DNA from: Schistosoma mansoni
Lineage: Eukaryota > Platyhelminthes > Trematoda > Strigeidida > Schistosomatidae
DNA: 64,000 bases
Assembly: GCF_000237925.1 (NCBI RefSeq)
Contig: NC_031496.1
Location: 23,472,851 to 23,536,850 of the forward strand
Direction of reading: 5' to 3'
In this document: positions 43,776 to 54,985 of the stretch, piece after piece
How positions within the stretch are numbered: position 1 is the first letter of the stretch
Layout: each line of letters opens with the position of its first letter
Translations under genes and position numbers: made by a program
The notes under the pieces: generated by a model
The model's database searches: none
Told to the model about the DNA's origin: nothing
The model's input: the letters and a program-made list of their open reading frames with translations, nothing else

Positions 43776-44030
43776 CACGTGCTCACTAGTGATTAGCTTC
43801 AATATCGGTTTCCTGTAGTTTTAGTGAGAAGCCATGACCAGTGGAGTTCAACTGTGTCGGGTATGAGGCAGTTACTCATTAAGGACAATAGAGAACGGTC
43901 GCGCAATATCAGAGATTGGTTGAAGTTAGGTACTGAGCATTACTGAGGAGTTCCATACTAGAACGAAGCGGTCGTTCAGTGCTTCTAGGTTTTTAACGGT
44001 GGTCTAATATTGATCCATTCATGACGTCAG
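43776..44030 (+). mobile_element. HH-2 repeat with internal deletion
   Basis: The sense 5' region (CACGTGCTCACTAGTGATTA) is followed by GAGATTGGTTGAAGTTAGGT and then directly by the hammerhead (CTGAGGA, with GAAGC for GAAAC). The tRNA-like A/B box part is missing. Confidence 0.75.
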
Positions 44031-44339
44031 TCAAATCCCTAGGACTTCAATGTTGATGATTTAGGAACAAATAATATTTTCCTTTGACATACAAGATATG
44101 TTATTGATATGTTACTTCCATTTCCAAACAGAGAATATTTTTATTTTAGTGAGTGCGCACTTGAACAAACTTGAGCAGAAGAACATAAATTTGTTTACTT
44201 AAATATTTTTTCATCATCTAGTTAAAACGTGTGAAGTCTTAATGGTTAAAATTATAAGTAGAGTTAGACATACTTGTATGGAAAACGTTGATAAGAAATT
44301 AATGTAGGCATATATCAATATAGTACAATGAATATACAC

Positions 44340-44985
44340 TTACTTATATAATTATGCGTGTTACCCCTCGTAAAGAGACACAGGCCGCCCATCAACATTC
44401 TCCATCCAACTTTGTCCTGGGCAATCCTTTACAGTTACTATTTATCTTTTAAATGTCTGCTTTCAATTGTCGACGCAGCGTGTTCTTTGACCCTCCTGTT
44501 TTGCGTTTCAACTCACAATTCGAAGTTAGTGCTTGCCTTGTGATTTTCTCAATGTACATCCCATATACTTCAAACGACTTTTCCTCGTTTCATCTTCTGA
44601 TGGTAGTTGGTTTGTACTCTCGCACAGTACACTGTTGCTGATGGTATCCGACCAACAGACATTTAGTATCTTATGTAAACAATCATGGATAAATACTTGT
44701 ACACTTTTCATAATGGTTGTGTTACTTCTCAAAGTTTCATCTCCGTACAGTAGAACTATCTTGACTTTCGTACTGAAGATTTTGACTTTGATGTTGACTT
44801 TCAGACAGTTGTTCTCAGCTCCATATATTCTTCGACTGTAGGAATGTTTCCCTTGCTTTGCCAATCACCGCCTTCATCTCTGCATCAGATCCTTCTTGTT
44901 TATCGATGATAATGACCAGTCAGGTACGTGAAAGTTTCCATCTCTTCCAGAGTTTCTCCATCAAGTTTAAAATATTTATTAAGAT
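44340..44985 (-). mobile_element. LINE-B fragment, diverged
   Basis: Minus strand encodes [20 protein letters not shown] and [20 protein letters not shown] in broken frames (44526-44864). The 3' end lies at ACTTACTTATATAATTATGC. It is more diverged than the copies at 6240 and 61620. Confidence 0.8.
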
Positions 44986-45257
44986 AATAAAATAACAAAA
45001 GATCATTCAATTGAAAATAATATAATCATATCATTGAATATATATATATATATAACAGTTCAATCTAATATGAATGAAACCTACCCATTAAGAACTAACA
45101 GATTATCGTTAGAAGGTCAACAGAACAAAGATCAAATTTTCAATAGTAGATTATATAAATCTTAATTACTACTGAATTCTTATTCACATAGTTACTCCTT
45201 ATATTTTTTCTATTTATTAAAATATTTTATCAATTATCTATCTAAATAACTTTATAT

Positions 45258-45437
45258 TATCAGAAGGAGTGTTTTGTGGAGCGTTTAGTAATTTTATTAG
45301 TTGAATTCATGAGTCAATTAAAGCTAGACCATCATGAAAAACCTGGAAGCACTAGATAGCTATTTCGTCCTTTTGAAGGGATACCTCATTAGTCCTCATC
45401 CATAATTCTGCCTTGTGAGAATCAAACCCAAGTATAA
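45258..45437 (-). mobile_element. HH-2 repeat, 5'-truncated and diverged
   Basis: Antisense 3' terminus (AGAAGGAGTGTTTTGTGGAG) and CAATTAAAGCTAGACC, with the hammerhead region altered at the core and stem II. Confidence 0.75.
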
Positions 45438-45906
45438 AATTACAAATTATTATACAATTTTATCTTATCTACTTATTTAAGTAGTTTATCAGTAAAATTT
45501 CCATCATTATTTCTATGTCATGGATAACATAACTGTATTTTTTATTTATTTTTTTAATCGTAAAAAAATTTTTTTCTAATTTACCTGATGAATATTTTTT
45601 CTTCAATAAAAAATTATCATTAAAATATTGCGCGATTTTAGAATTCCCACCAATCAAAAAATTCCGATAAAAGTACACCTCCCCATTTTTTTTAGAAAAA
45701 AGTTTTCAGTTATTTCTGTTTTTATTTTAGTCATGGAATAAAACGACAACAAAAAACACCTTAGTGACAAAATTAAATTCTCATCATTAGAGTTTTAATT
45801 TTTTAAATTTTTTTTCTAAAAAAAGAAACATTACCCTTTTTCAATAGACAAAATAAAAATTAATTTTTAATTAATTTTATTTCTATAATTACGATTTATT
45901 TTCATA
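45438..45906. other. Very AT-rich interval without a recognised element
   Basis: Only T- and A-runs were seen. The 69-residue frame at 45469-45678 minus is lysine/asparagine-rich and has no recognised domain. Confidence 0.4.
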
Positions 45907-46189
45907 AAAAGGACATATGGGGGTATGGGGTTTTTTTTTACTTATAACAGAAACTAAAAAAAGAGAAAAGTGGATAACTAAAAAAATTGTATTTTACAAT
46001 CGTGATTGATGTAATTATGACAACGGTATCAATAATGTCCCAGAAAGGACATTTGGGGGTGTGGGGGGTGTTTTTTTTTATAACAGAAACCGAAAAAACG
46101 AAAAAAATTTATAGAAAGGTGGATAACTAAAAAATATTGTATTTTACAATCGTGATTGATGTAATCATGACAACGGTATTAATAATGTA
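45907..46189. repeat. Tandem duplication of a ~136-bp unit
   Basis: Unit 1 (about 45907-46040) and unit 2 (about 46043-46189) share AAAGGACAT-TGGGGGT-TGGGG, a T run, TAACAGAAAC, GTGGATAACTAAAAAA and ACAATCGTGATTGATGTAAT. The units differ mainly by T-run length and a short insertion (AAAATTTATAG). No function is known. Confidence 0.85.
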
Positions 46190-46359
46190 GTCGTAAATGT
46201 AATATAAGTAGTATTTATTAAGAAAAACATTAGTTTTATTCACTTATTACAACTGTTATTCATTAGTGAATATTTTATTTTAAACATTATTATTATCAGT
46301 GTTATTGTTTGAACGACTTTAATGTAGTTATGTTTTTAAGTAGTATAATAGTTGTATTA

Positions 46360-46500
46360 CTTACTTACTTATGCATGTTACTCCGCCTGTATCTCCTCCG
46401 GAGAATACTGGTGGTCCCAAGCCCGGGTAATGGAGGAGGGTTGAGCATGGAGTTAGCGACCCCATCCCATAGAAAACTGACTCGCTAAAAGAACGTTAAA
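46360..46500. mobile_element. LINE junction: LINE-B 3' tip (-) fused to a LINE 5' region (+)
   Basis: 46360-46384 is the antisense tip of LINE-B with its CTTA tail (TTACTTACTTATGCATGTTA). At 46384 it changes to a sense 5' region: TCTCCTCCGG, AAGCCCGGGTAATGGAGGAG, GAGTTAGCGACCCCATCCC. The latter recurs at 31040 (minus) and 52055. Confidence 0.65.
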
Positions 46501-46854
46501 TAATAGTTGTATAGGTTTGATTTTTGATTCAATGGTAAATTTTCATGAACCAGGTAAGTTTGTTTAAATATTTATATATAGATAGTATCTACTGTAATGT
46601 TTATATTAATGATTTTATATAATTTGTAAGTATCTGAGTAATAGTGAAGTTTCTAGTCAACTTATTTACGTGATATGCTGATAGAACTATATTATGAGGA
46701 AGGTAGTTGATATGATAGTTGGATTGATTGCTTTAACCCAATTCCTTCTTGAATTAAATGACTATAATTGAAATATATTAAAACTTATCGGAATTCATTA
46801 TATATATGTAACGTTGTATTATTGAGATGAATTCTGAAAGCAATAGGAGGTAGC

Positions 46855-47160
46855 TATCAGGACTCAGTAGCTAAGTGGATAATGTGATGGTGTTTGAAGA
46901 GAAATGTACTGGGTTTAAGTCCCAGAGTGAACATCAACTCCGAGATGCAGGTACATCCGGCTGAGTGTCCCAAATAGGACGAAACGCGTGTCCTGGATTC
47001 CACTGCTAGCCACTATCCATCTTTGCTTATAAAGCTTGTGACTTCAGGCAATATCGAGGAAATCCTCACAGGATGCACATATGCCAACAAGAGACTGATC
47101 AATTGCAGTGCTAAATAACAATGGGAAGATGCAAGTAAATAATACAAAGTGAATTTAATA
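46855..47160 (+). mobile_element. HH-1 repeat, near full-length unit
   Basis: Sense unit with A box TAGCTAAGTGG, B box GGGTTTAAGTCCC, hammerhead region at about 46945-47005 and the full downstream part to AATACAAAGTGAATTT. The core has lost bases (CTGAGTGTCCC), so the ribozyme is probably dead. Confidence 0.85.
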
Positions 47161-47638
47161 GGATCACTTTATTGTATTTAAAAACATCTATGACAACCTT
47201 ATAGTTCAACACTTTAACTCAAAGGGTACAATGTCATCAAAGATATTCATCTTAACTACAAACTGTCTTTACGGATTAAAATATTTTTGAGTTGAACATT
47301 AATCTTAATTTCTCAATTACCTCTCTTTGAACCATTGAATTCAATGTCAATTCGTAATTTTCAACCTTCATTTACATGTATTTTATAATAATTGTATAAA
47401 TCACTAAGCAATCTGGTTCAAGCGAAATGTTGGATTTATATCGAATTCATTATTTGAGACTTGGCAAATAAATTCTTCCTTCTTAATGACTCACACCAAC
47501 TTGACGCCCAAATACTGTGAAACTATTTGATCAAATCTAGACAAAAGTTCTTATGTAAATAAGTTATTAGTTCTTGAAAATTACCCATTTGTATTCAAAA
47601 ACGTTGACTAAAAATAAAAGATAAACACACTGACCCAT

Positions 47639-47970
47639 CTTAAGCAAAGATAGATAGCGGCTAACAGCAATTTCCAGGAAGAGGGTTTCGTCCTATTTTG
47701 GACGCGTCGGTTGGATGTACCTGAATCCTAGAGTTGATGTTCACTACTGGACTCCAACCTAGTACCGTTCGCTTCAAAAGCAGTAGTGTTATCCACTAAG
47801 CTACTGAGTCCTGATAGTCGCTTGGCTGTATAATCTTCGCTTATAATGCTTGTGAATTAAGGCTATATTGAGGCAATATGCACAATATGCACATATGCCG
47901 ATAAGAGACTGATCCACTGCAGTCATAAACACCAATGAGAAGATTCAAGTGAACAATATCAAGTGAACAG
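47639..47970. mobile_element. HH-1 inverted dimer with 8-bp target duplication
   Basis: Antisense arm 47639 to about 47832 and sense arm about 47833-47970 meet head-to-head. The flanks are exact TGACCCAT (47631-47638 and 47971-47978). Both 3' ends point outward. Confidence 0.85.
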
Positions 47971-48069
47971 TGACCCATTTGTTTAAAATATTAAATTGGT
48001 TGACTATATTCACTCAGTTAGTATTTTAATGATTCTTTTATACAACAATGTTCAAATTGTCTTTCTGCT

Positions 48070-48095
48070 CTATATATATATATATATATATATAA
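48070..48095. repeat. (TA)n microsatellite
   Basis: About 13 TA units. Confidence 0.9.
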
Positions 48096-48234
48096 TACTG
48101 ATCAATTTTTATGAAAGAAACAATAACCTCATCTAATTCATATTTACTTAATGTACACATTCATTAAATTCTGTGGACATCTTGAAGATTTATCGATAAC
48201 ATATAATTGCAGTCATGTTCAAAGTAACAGACTG

Positions 48235-48465
48235 TGTAAGAATGCCAGCTCGGTGCTCTGGAGGTAAAAGGTTCGCGCGCGAGACCGAAGGTCCTCGGTT
48301 CAAATCCCACGAGCGTGATCGTGGATTTGCACTGATGAGGAGTCTCATAATAGGACGAAACAGCTGTCCAGTGCTTTCAGGTTTTCCATGATGGTCTAGC
48401 TTCAATCGACTAATGAATTCAACTAATAAATTACTACAATCTCTACAAATTCCCTTTTTTTGATC
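48235..48465 (+). mobile_element. HH-2 repeat
   Basis: Sense copy with a tRNA-like head (B box CGGTTCAAATCCC) and a hammerhead region whose core is rearranged to CTGATGAGGAG. Stem III is ACAGCUGU, still self-complementary. It ends near ATTCCCTTTTTTT. Confidence 0.8.
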
Positions 48466-48942
48466 TCATTATTCTAACAATTAACAGACTAATAACTTGT
48501 ATATTCTTTCATAATTTTGAGTGAATTACAAAATGATGATTGAAACAGAAAGTCTTTGATAAAACTAATATGCTAACGTTATTTTAACTTAGTTGACTTA
48601 CATGAGTAGTTTACATTGAATATAAGTTTTTTTATATTAAACAGAAGATTCACTGTCAATAGCTAAAGTATTAGAATACGTTTGTATGATTCGTTTTCTA
48701 TGTTCTTGATTGCGAAATAGAAGTTATTCACCCGTTTTGATTAGTTATTATAAAACAAATTGTTAAAAAAAAAGAGTTTTTACAGATGGCTTTGAATGAT
48801 CAAAATTGTAAGACAGTTGTATTTTTCGCTTTCGTGGCACCATGATTACACACAAAGAACATCTATCTATCTATCGATCCGTCTATCGTCATCAACGATA
48901 ATATAAACCTCCCTTTTAACGTGTTCAAGCTAACAGTAATAA

Positions 48943-49222
48943 TGTAGTGAACAAGAACACAAGTAAAGACAATCAAATGTATTTGACACGAAATATATAG
49001 ACTATCTAACTAAAATCTGACAACCATATCGTAAACAGTTAATTTGTAAACTATCAATCAATTGTCTGAATCTTGACCATTCCTTCCGTAAATATCAGTT
49101 CATAGTCTTCGATTATTATTCTTTATGCATTTTCCGGTTCTTTCCTTATCGATTTTCTATCAAAATACATTCTCTGCTTGACTATCGTCATATACTACTT
49201 ATATGGATGTAAGCGACCCCCT
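48943..49222 (+). mobile_element. LTR-2 solo LTR, third copy
   Basis: Starts TGTAGTGAACAAGAACAC and aligns throughout with the copies at 25913 and 29783. The flanks read GTAATAA on both sides (48936-48942 and 49223-49229), although the right terminus is diverged, so the exact duplication length is uncertain. Confidence 0.65.
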
Positions 49223-49531
49223 TCGTAATAATTATTCCTCATAAGAACTCTGTAAAATCCATTTTAAATCTACAAAGACAAAAAGTGATAATATTGTTTT
49301 CTATTATCAATAAGATATATAGCTGATTGTTCAATGTTGAAATCAATATTCAATCATAAATAATATATGTTATCAATACACTTAGTATTGTTTGTTTGAA
49401 TCTTCCCATCGATGTGTTAGGACTGCAACTGGTCAGTCTCTAATTGGCATATGTGCATACTGTGCGTATTGCCTCGATATAGCCTTGATTCACAAGCATG
49501 ATAAGCAAAGATGGATAGTGTCTAGCAGTGG

Positions 49532-49585
49532 AATCCAGGACGCGCGTTTCGTCGTATATGGGACTCGTCAGCTGGATGTACCTGC
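49532..49585 (-). ncRNA. Hammerhead ribozyme (HH-1/Sm-alpha type), intact core
   Basis: Minus strand: ACAUCCAG, CUGACGA, stem II closed by GUC/GAC, GAAA, ACGCGCGU, GUC, CUGGAUUCC. Stem I pairs AUCCAG with CUGGAU perfectly. This agrees with the known Sm-alpha ribozyme. Confidence 0.75.
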
Positions 49586-49821
49586 ATCTCAGATTTGATG
49601 TTCACTCTGGAACTCGAACCCAGTACCCTCGCTTCAAACGCCATCACGTTATCTGCTCGTCCACTGAGTCCTGATAGCCACTTGCTTGTGCGATGAGGTG
49701 AAGTTTGAATGCACTTAGTATTGCTATATCGAGGCAATACGCACAGTATGCCCATTTGTCAATTAGAGACTGACCAGTTGCAGTCCTAACACATCGATGG
49801 GAACATTCAAACAAACAATAC

Positions 49822-50021
49822 NNNNNNNNNNNNNNNNNNNNNNNNNNNNNNNNNNNNNNNNNNNNNNNNNNNNNNNNNNNNNNNNNNNNNNNNNNNNNNN
49901 NNNNNNNNNNNNNNNNNNNNNNNNNNNNNNNNNNNNNNNNNNNNNNNNNNNNNNNNNNNNNNNNNNNNNNNNNNNNNNNNNNNNNNNNNNNNNNNNNNNN
50001 NNNNNNNNNNNNNNNNNNNNN
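49822..50021. other. Assembly gap, 200 N
   Basis: Exactly 200 Ns inside the sense arm of the HH-1 inverted dimer. The unit length on the sense side suggests that at least one hammerhead unit part is missing. Confidence 0.99.
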
Positions 50022-50171
50022 GAGATGCAGGTACATCCAGCTGACGAGTGTCAAATAGAACAAAACGCGCCTCCTGCATTCCACTGCTAGCCACTATCCA
50101 TCTTTGCTTAAAATTGAATTAAACTATTGAATCTTGGAACTTATTAATTTACAGAAATGATTTTCCTCAGA

Positions 50172-50360
50172 AAGGGGGTTTTTCGAAGATTATAGTAATT
50201 TTATATAGTTGACATCAAGAGTCAATTGAAGCTAGACCACCATTGAAAACCTGGAAGCACTGGACATTCATTTCATTTTATTATGGGACTCCTCAGCAGT
50301 GCACATCCACTATCCCGTCCCGCGAGATTCGTACCCAGGACCTATCAATCTCACGCGGTT
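50172..50360 (-). mobile_element. HH-2 repeat, 5'-truncated
   Basis: Antisense 3' terminus AGAAAGGGGG, then CAATTGAAGCTAGACCACC and the hammerhead with altered GAAA and stem III strands, then the B-box region (GATTCGTACCC). Confidence 0.85.
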
Positions 50361-50734
50361 TTTATTATACTTGTGATTTTTAAATATTTCCTAAATTTAT
50401 AATGATAAGTAAACAATGATATTGATCTTGTAGGTATCATTATCAACTTTTGTTTTGATAAGTTTGAATAAATGGAACATTCAGTCGATCATTATCATTT
50501 ATTGATGATAAATAAGAATATTATCTAAGATCAAAGAGTTTTTCATAAGCCGTTTTTAAAATGAAATATAGTCAAATCTAATTAATAGATATCTACTACT
50601 TTAAGATAATATACTACTCATTACTAGTTATTAAGTGAATCAGTAAACAGTTGATATTACCCTTTTCATTAATTGATTTGATATATGAAAATTGAGAAAG
50701 ATAAGTAAATAGTTAGATTATAAATGAATAATAT

Positions 50735-50830
50735 ATTTGTAATATCCCAATTAGTAGGACAATTAGATTTTCTGACGTTTTGTGACTTAGTGTAAGCCAC
50801 TTCTTCAGAGATTATTTCTGTAAAGTATTC
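50735..50830 (-). ncRNA. Penelope-type hammerhead ribozyme segment
   Basis: On the minus strand it has CUGAAGA, AGUGGCUUACACUAAGUCAC as stem II, then AAAACGUC. It is homologous to 33850-33945, including the outside block AATATCCCAATTAGTAG. The GAAA strand reads CAAA here, so activity is doubtful. Confidence 0.55.
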
Positions 50831-51032
50831 AATATACTACCATATGATAAAACTAATAAAGATAATTCAAGATTAAAAAAATAAACTACAAACATTATAA
50901 GCTAAGAAATTAAGTCGAGTGAAGATTAACTAGTAAACAAAAGAGCAAAGATCATATTTGTTTCCATAATAAAAAATGTAAGCTGATGTATTTCATTGTA
51001 TCTTTGTAAGGTCGGAAGTTTGGTTTAGTCCC

Positions 51033-51517
51033 TAAATGCTCTGTTACGATTGAGAATGGAGAAAGTCAGCTGTCTTTTAAAATGCTCTCATATAGTCTCA
51101 CACATACAGTCACTAACTGGGAATACTTACTCACTATCTTCTCGTAGGAAAAAGTCAATGTCTAACTCTTTACCCGGGTTAATTGATACAGAGGATCAAC
51201 CTGTAGAAGTTGGAAAACTTTTATCCTAAATCATTGGTGCACATGTGCTCCAGTATCCTGAGGAAACAAAATGGATATGAACCTATTGTTGTTTACCGGC
51301 AACCATGGGACTGCTTCTCTAATATCGCTGCACTAACTTGCGCATAAAACTTCCAGGCCACAGGTTAAAGTGATTGGGCCTCTAAGAAAACTACTTACTT
51401 CGGTTTGGGCACCCTGACAGCATCCTAATACTCCCGCAAATAGAATGACAAAGTGTGGCTCATATATATTTGGTGCCCTCTTGTACTAATGTTCATGTGT
51501 TTAAACAATAAATAAAT
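51033..51517 (+). mobile_element. RS retroposon, sense orientation
   Basis: The only mostly complete plus-strand RS. It begins CTAAATGCTCTGTTACGATT, passes the CTCCAGTATCCTGAGG and GGGACTGCTTCTCTAATA blocks, and ends GTTCATGTGTTTAAACAATA with a short TAAA tail. It is fused to an HH-2 3' half at 51518. Confidence 0.8.
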
Positions 51518-51650
51518 GGAGATCTCCCACAATAGGACGAAACGGCCATCCAGTGCTTTCAGGTTTTCCATGGTACTCTAGTTTTAATTAACTAATGAAT
51601 TCAACTATAAAATTACTAATGTCTCCACAAAACCCCTCTTGATAGTAAAT
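51518..51650 (+). mobile_element. HH-2 3'-half fragment
   Basis: Starts within stem II (ATCTCCCACAATAGGACGAA) and continues through stem III and the 3' part to CCCCTCTTGATA. The 5' half of the hammerhead is missing. Confidence 0.75.
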
Positions 51651-52049
51651 AAATGCCTCAGATGTGCAATTAATACAAGTTCATTATCAAATTTTACATA
51701 GCTTGATTTACAGTTAATTAATAGAGATAGGTAGGGCGACAAAAGTATTGAGTCCAATATATCTTTCCACATTTAGTAGGTGATGATGAGCACTTTCATG
51801 GAAAAGTAGATTTTATAGTTATGTATACATTTTTCGAAGTACTTGGTAATTATACCTCTTACTTATGTAGCATATGGCTTTTTATCTTAACTGGTCATCC
51901 GTTTATTTTCAGATGTACGATTTTCATTTTAATTCATTTTTCTATCAGTTGTTTGAACCCCCTTACTGATGTTTAGGACTACAAATGATCATTCTATTAT
52001 TAGTATATGTCTCGTAGTAAACATGGACTTTGGAATGCAGGCACATCCA

Positions 52050-52285
52050 GCTCTTATAGAGTTACTGCCGGTCTCATGCTCGGGTAAAGGAGGAGGGTCG
52101 GACATGGGGTTAGCGACCCCAACCTGTAGAAAATTAACTCGCTAAAAAATGCTAACCAGAAAAAAATGATCCAAACCATTTAAACTCTACCCGCCGGGTT
52201 GAAGGAAGAATTATGATGCCTCATGACAAAAGCCGAAATCCTTCGGAAATCACGAGGCCGATGCTCCTTCTAACTAGTAATTTAC
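52050..52285 (+). mobile_element. LINE 5'-region fragment
   Basis: TTACTGCCGGTCTCATGCTC, GGAGGAGGGTCGGACATGGG, GTTAGCGACCCCAACC, then ACCCGCCGGGTTGAAGGAAG and ATCACGAGGCCGATGCTCCT. It extends about 130 bp further than the copy at 46384 and probably reaches the start of a LINE coding region, which is absent here. Confidence 0.55.
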
Positions 52286-52611
52286 AATTTGTGACTGAAT
52301 TAAAAATCAAACAAACAATTTACTCAATGAAATTGTAATTGTCTTAATTATTCTATTCAGAATCTTCGGACTCTTGTCTGTTATTAGAAAGAATCTAACT
52401 TAACTTTTGATAGTTAATAAAAGAAATGAGTAAAAACCCCGGAATACACATATTGTAAAAGCAGAGCTAACATTAAGTTTCCTCATTTTAGATGAATGTA
52501 TTCTAATGATTATCTTTTATTCTGGGTATTCATTTCTTGATAAAATGGTACACTCTATTTCATGTCTTAATATTGATACAAGAATTAATTGTGACTAAAT
52601 AAGTAATTGAG

Positions 52612-52745
52612 TTGAGTTTTTGGTTGAGGTCATGAGTCGATTGGATGATAGACCACCAATAAAAACCTGGAAGCACTGGATGACCGTTTCATCCTAGTAT
52701 GGTACTCCTCAGTAGTACACATCCACGATCCTGCTCGCGATCAAT
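52612..52745 (-). mobile_element. HH-2 repeat fragment
   Basis: Antisense: GAGGTCATGAGTCGATTGGA, ACCTGGAAGCACTGGA, hammerhead region and ATCCACGATCCTGC. It is truncated before the B box. Confidence 0.75.
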
Positions 52746-54089
52746 GACGATCTTAATCAAAAACCTAACAATCTTCATAACTCCATACTGATGATTGAAT
52801 TGACTTGTTATGTTTTTCAAATTCATCAGATATCATTAAAATGATATTTGTTTGTCGGTGTCAATCGTGTGTTTAATGATATTCAAAAAATACAACTATG
52901 AATAGGTCAGTTGAGCAGTTGAAATTGGATTAAAGTCACTTAACCATATACATATATACTTTTTTTAAATTTTATTTGCTATTATACAGCGTCTTGTTTT
53001 ATTTCGTAGAAGTCAGCCACTGTAGGACTGATGGCGCAACTATAATTTATGAACGACCTTTTAACTAGTCTTAAGTGACCTTGAGAAATATTAGCGAATC
53101 AGAAGACAGTTAGTATAGAGTTAAAATATATTATACAGCACCAAAGAGATAGAGTGGGTACACTTCTTTTACATGGTGCAAAAACTTGTCAAGATTAGAA
53201 AGAGGTTCAAAGATTTTAAAATCGTGATGCATAAGGTAGAGGATCTCATCCATATGGCTCTATAATACTCGATCTCTGGAGCCATGATAAGGTCACAAAA
53301 AATCTCTCTGCCTCGACCACATAGCTTCAATATTGTTTGTATGTACTCCGGTTGTGTAAGTTTGTCATTTTTATTAGGCATATATCCTTACAACACTCAT
53401 ACCTCTGAACAGCCGAAGCTTCAGTAACATCTGCGAATATTGCAGCCAATAATACTGGTGCTTTTATTATACAGTTTACAGCAGTTATTATAATTTGCCT
53501 TAGTCTCAATCTGGATCGAGGGAAAAAAAGTTCCTATTCTAGCAGACTTGTTCCTCTAACATATATTACATCGAAAGATAACATCATTAGAGTAGTCTGC
53601 GCATAGTCTACAAGTCAGTTGATTAACGCAATTACAAATAAAACGAACTTCTTAGTAGTCCCATTCATTGTAGCCGCTTAATTGTCACGTTTTCTCTAAA
53701 ATCCTCTGTGAACCGATCGTATATGAGCATCAGGTAGTGAAATTGGCTCTGTGACCCTGAAATCCTTTAGACGCTTCTGATTGGCCCGTCCATAAATTAT
53801 AGTCTCACCGAACTGATTTATCATACATATTTTACAGATTCCGTGAATTGTTTTGATCTTTTCCTCGGTTGGTAAATAAATTTAGTTTGAGCAATTAAAG
53901 AAAGGGATTAAAATTAATAAATTGTAGTTGTATCAAGCAACTAAAACAATAATGTATATTGTGTTCAATATGTCCGATAAGTAAGCATATCAAAGTCATT
54001 TAAAAAATATCCATTTACTACTAATAGTTGTATACAACACCAAATATTTCATTACAGTAATGAATTACGAGCATCAGTTGTAAAACATT
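52746..54089. other. Interval with unidentified short ORFs
   Basis: No dispersed repeat was recognised. Two overlapping minus frames (53169-53381 and 53327-53509) have non-trivial composition, such as PEYIQTILKLCGRGREIFCD and APVLLAAIFADVTEASAVQR. They could be remnants of one coding sequence in two frames. No domain was recognised and no splice sites support an exon. Confidence 0.3.
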
Positions 54090-54250
54090 TTTGGGACTCA
54101 GTAGCTGAGCGGATAACGCGAAGTGAATGGTACTGAGCTCGATTCCCAGACTGAACATCAACTCTGAGATGTAGGTACATCCAGCTGACGAGTCCCAAAT
54201 AGGACGAAACGCGCTTCCTGGATTCCACTGCTAGCCAGTATCCATCATAG
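54090..54250 (+). mobile_element. HH-1 repeat
   Basis: Sense unit: A box TAGCTGAGCGG, B-box region GAGCTCGATTCCC, hammerhead with CTGACGA, GUCC/GGAC, GAAA and ACGCGCUUC, where the triplet UUC still fits the NUH rule. It ends at CCAGTATCCATCATA. Confidence 0.85.
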
Positions 54251-54462
54251 ATTTCTGTTTTGAAACATATTCAAATTACAATGACTGAAAAACGTATCAT
54301 GTAAAAACTTTTAATAGCCAGCATCTGCCATGCGTTTTCTATTACGGGAGATTTCTAACAGGTCAGACGTCACAAGTATTTTCCCATCCATCATATTTAC
54401 CATAAGTGAGTCATAATGTATTCTTCTATTGCTTTTGTAAAAAAATATTCTATAGAAAGTTT

Positions 54463-54985
54463 ATTTATTTATTTGAACACATAAATATTGGTACAAAGGG
54501 GCACCAGATATATATGCGCCACACAAATCTCATTTGACTTGTGTGAGGGCTGTGATACTGCCCAGGTGCCCAAACTGAAGCAGGTGGTTTTCTTAGGGGC
54601 CCACACCCGGAACCTTCGACCTAAAGATCTGATCCGCAAGACAGTGGAGTACTGTTAATGGGTGCAGTCACATGTTAGCCGGTGACCAACGATCGATTCA
54701 TTCGCCATTTGTTCCCTCAGGATACTGGAGCCCATGTGCACCATTGGTTTGGAATGAGGGTTCTCCAACTCCCCTAGGTAGACTCGCAGTGTCCACCAAC
54801 CGGGTTAAAGCGCCGGACAATCGCTTTTCGTCCTCTCAATTTCGTAAACAACACGCCAGTCGCGAGAAGACAGTGAGTAGGACTTTCCTGTCAGAGGCTT
54901 TATACGCATGGCCATGTGAGAGTATTTCAAGAGGGAGAGCGGACTCCCTCCACTCTCGGCAGTACCAGGGCATTTGGGGGCACTA
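54463..54985 (-). mobile_element. RS retroposon, full-length
   Basis: About 520 bp in reverse orientation, TTTATTTATTTATTTG tail and 5' end at CATTTGGGGGCAC. The flanks CTATAGAAAG and CTATAAGGAG may be an imperfect target duplication. The 146-residue plus frame at 54672-55112 is a chance opening across the antisense of this repeat. Confidence 0.85.

Larger units (their letters stand above)
49375..50112. mobile_element. HH-1 inverted dimer spanning an assembly gap
   Basis: Full antisense monomer 49375-49724 (the AATACTAAGTG-type block occurs at both ends, giving a unit near 340 bp), then a sense piece 49725-49821, the N gap, and sense 50022-50112 with hammerhead and CCATC end. The antisense ribozyme (about 49532-49585) has core CUGACGA, GAAA, ACGCGCGU and GUC intact. 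The sense one is degraded (CAAAA for GAAA). Confidence 0.85.

Noticed and set aside
53169-53509. Two overlapping minus-strand frames with protein-like composition
   Set aside because: No domain recognised, frames disagree and no splice sites. Mentioned only as an unidentified interval.
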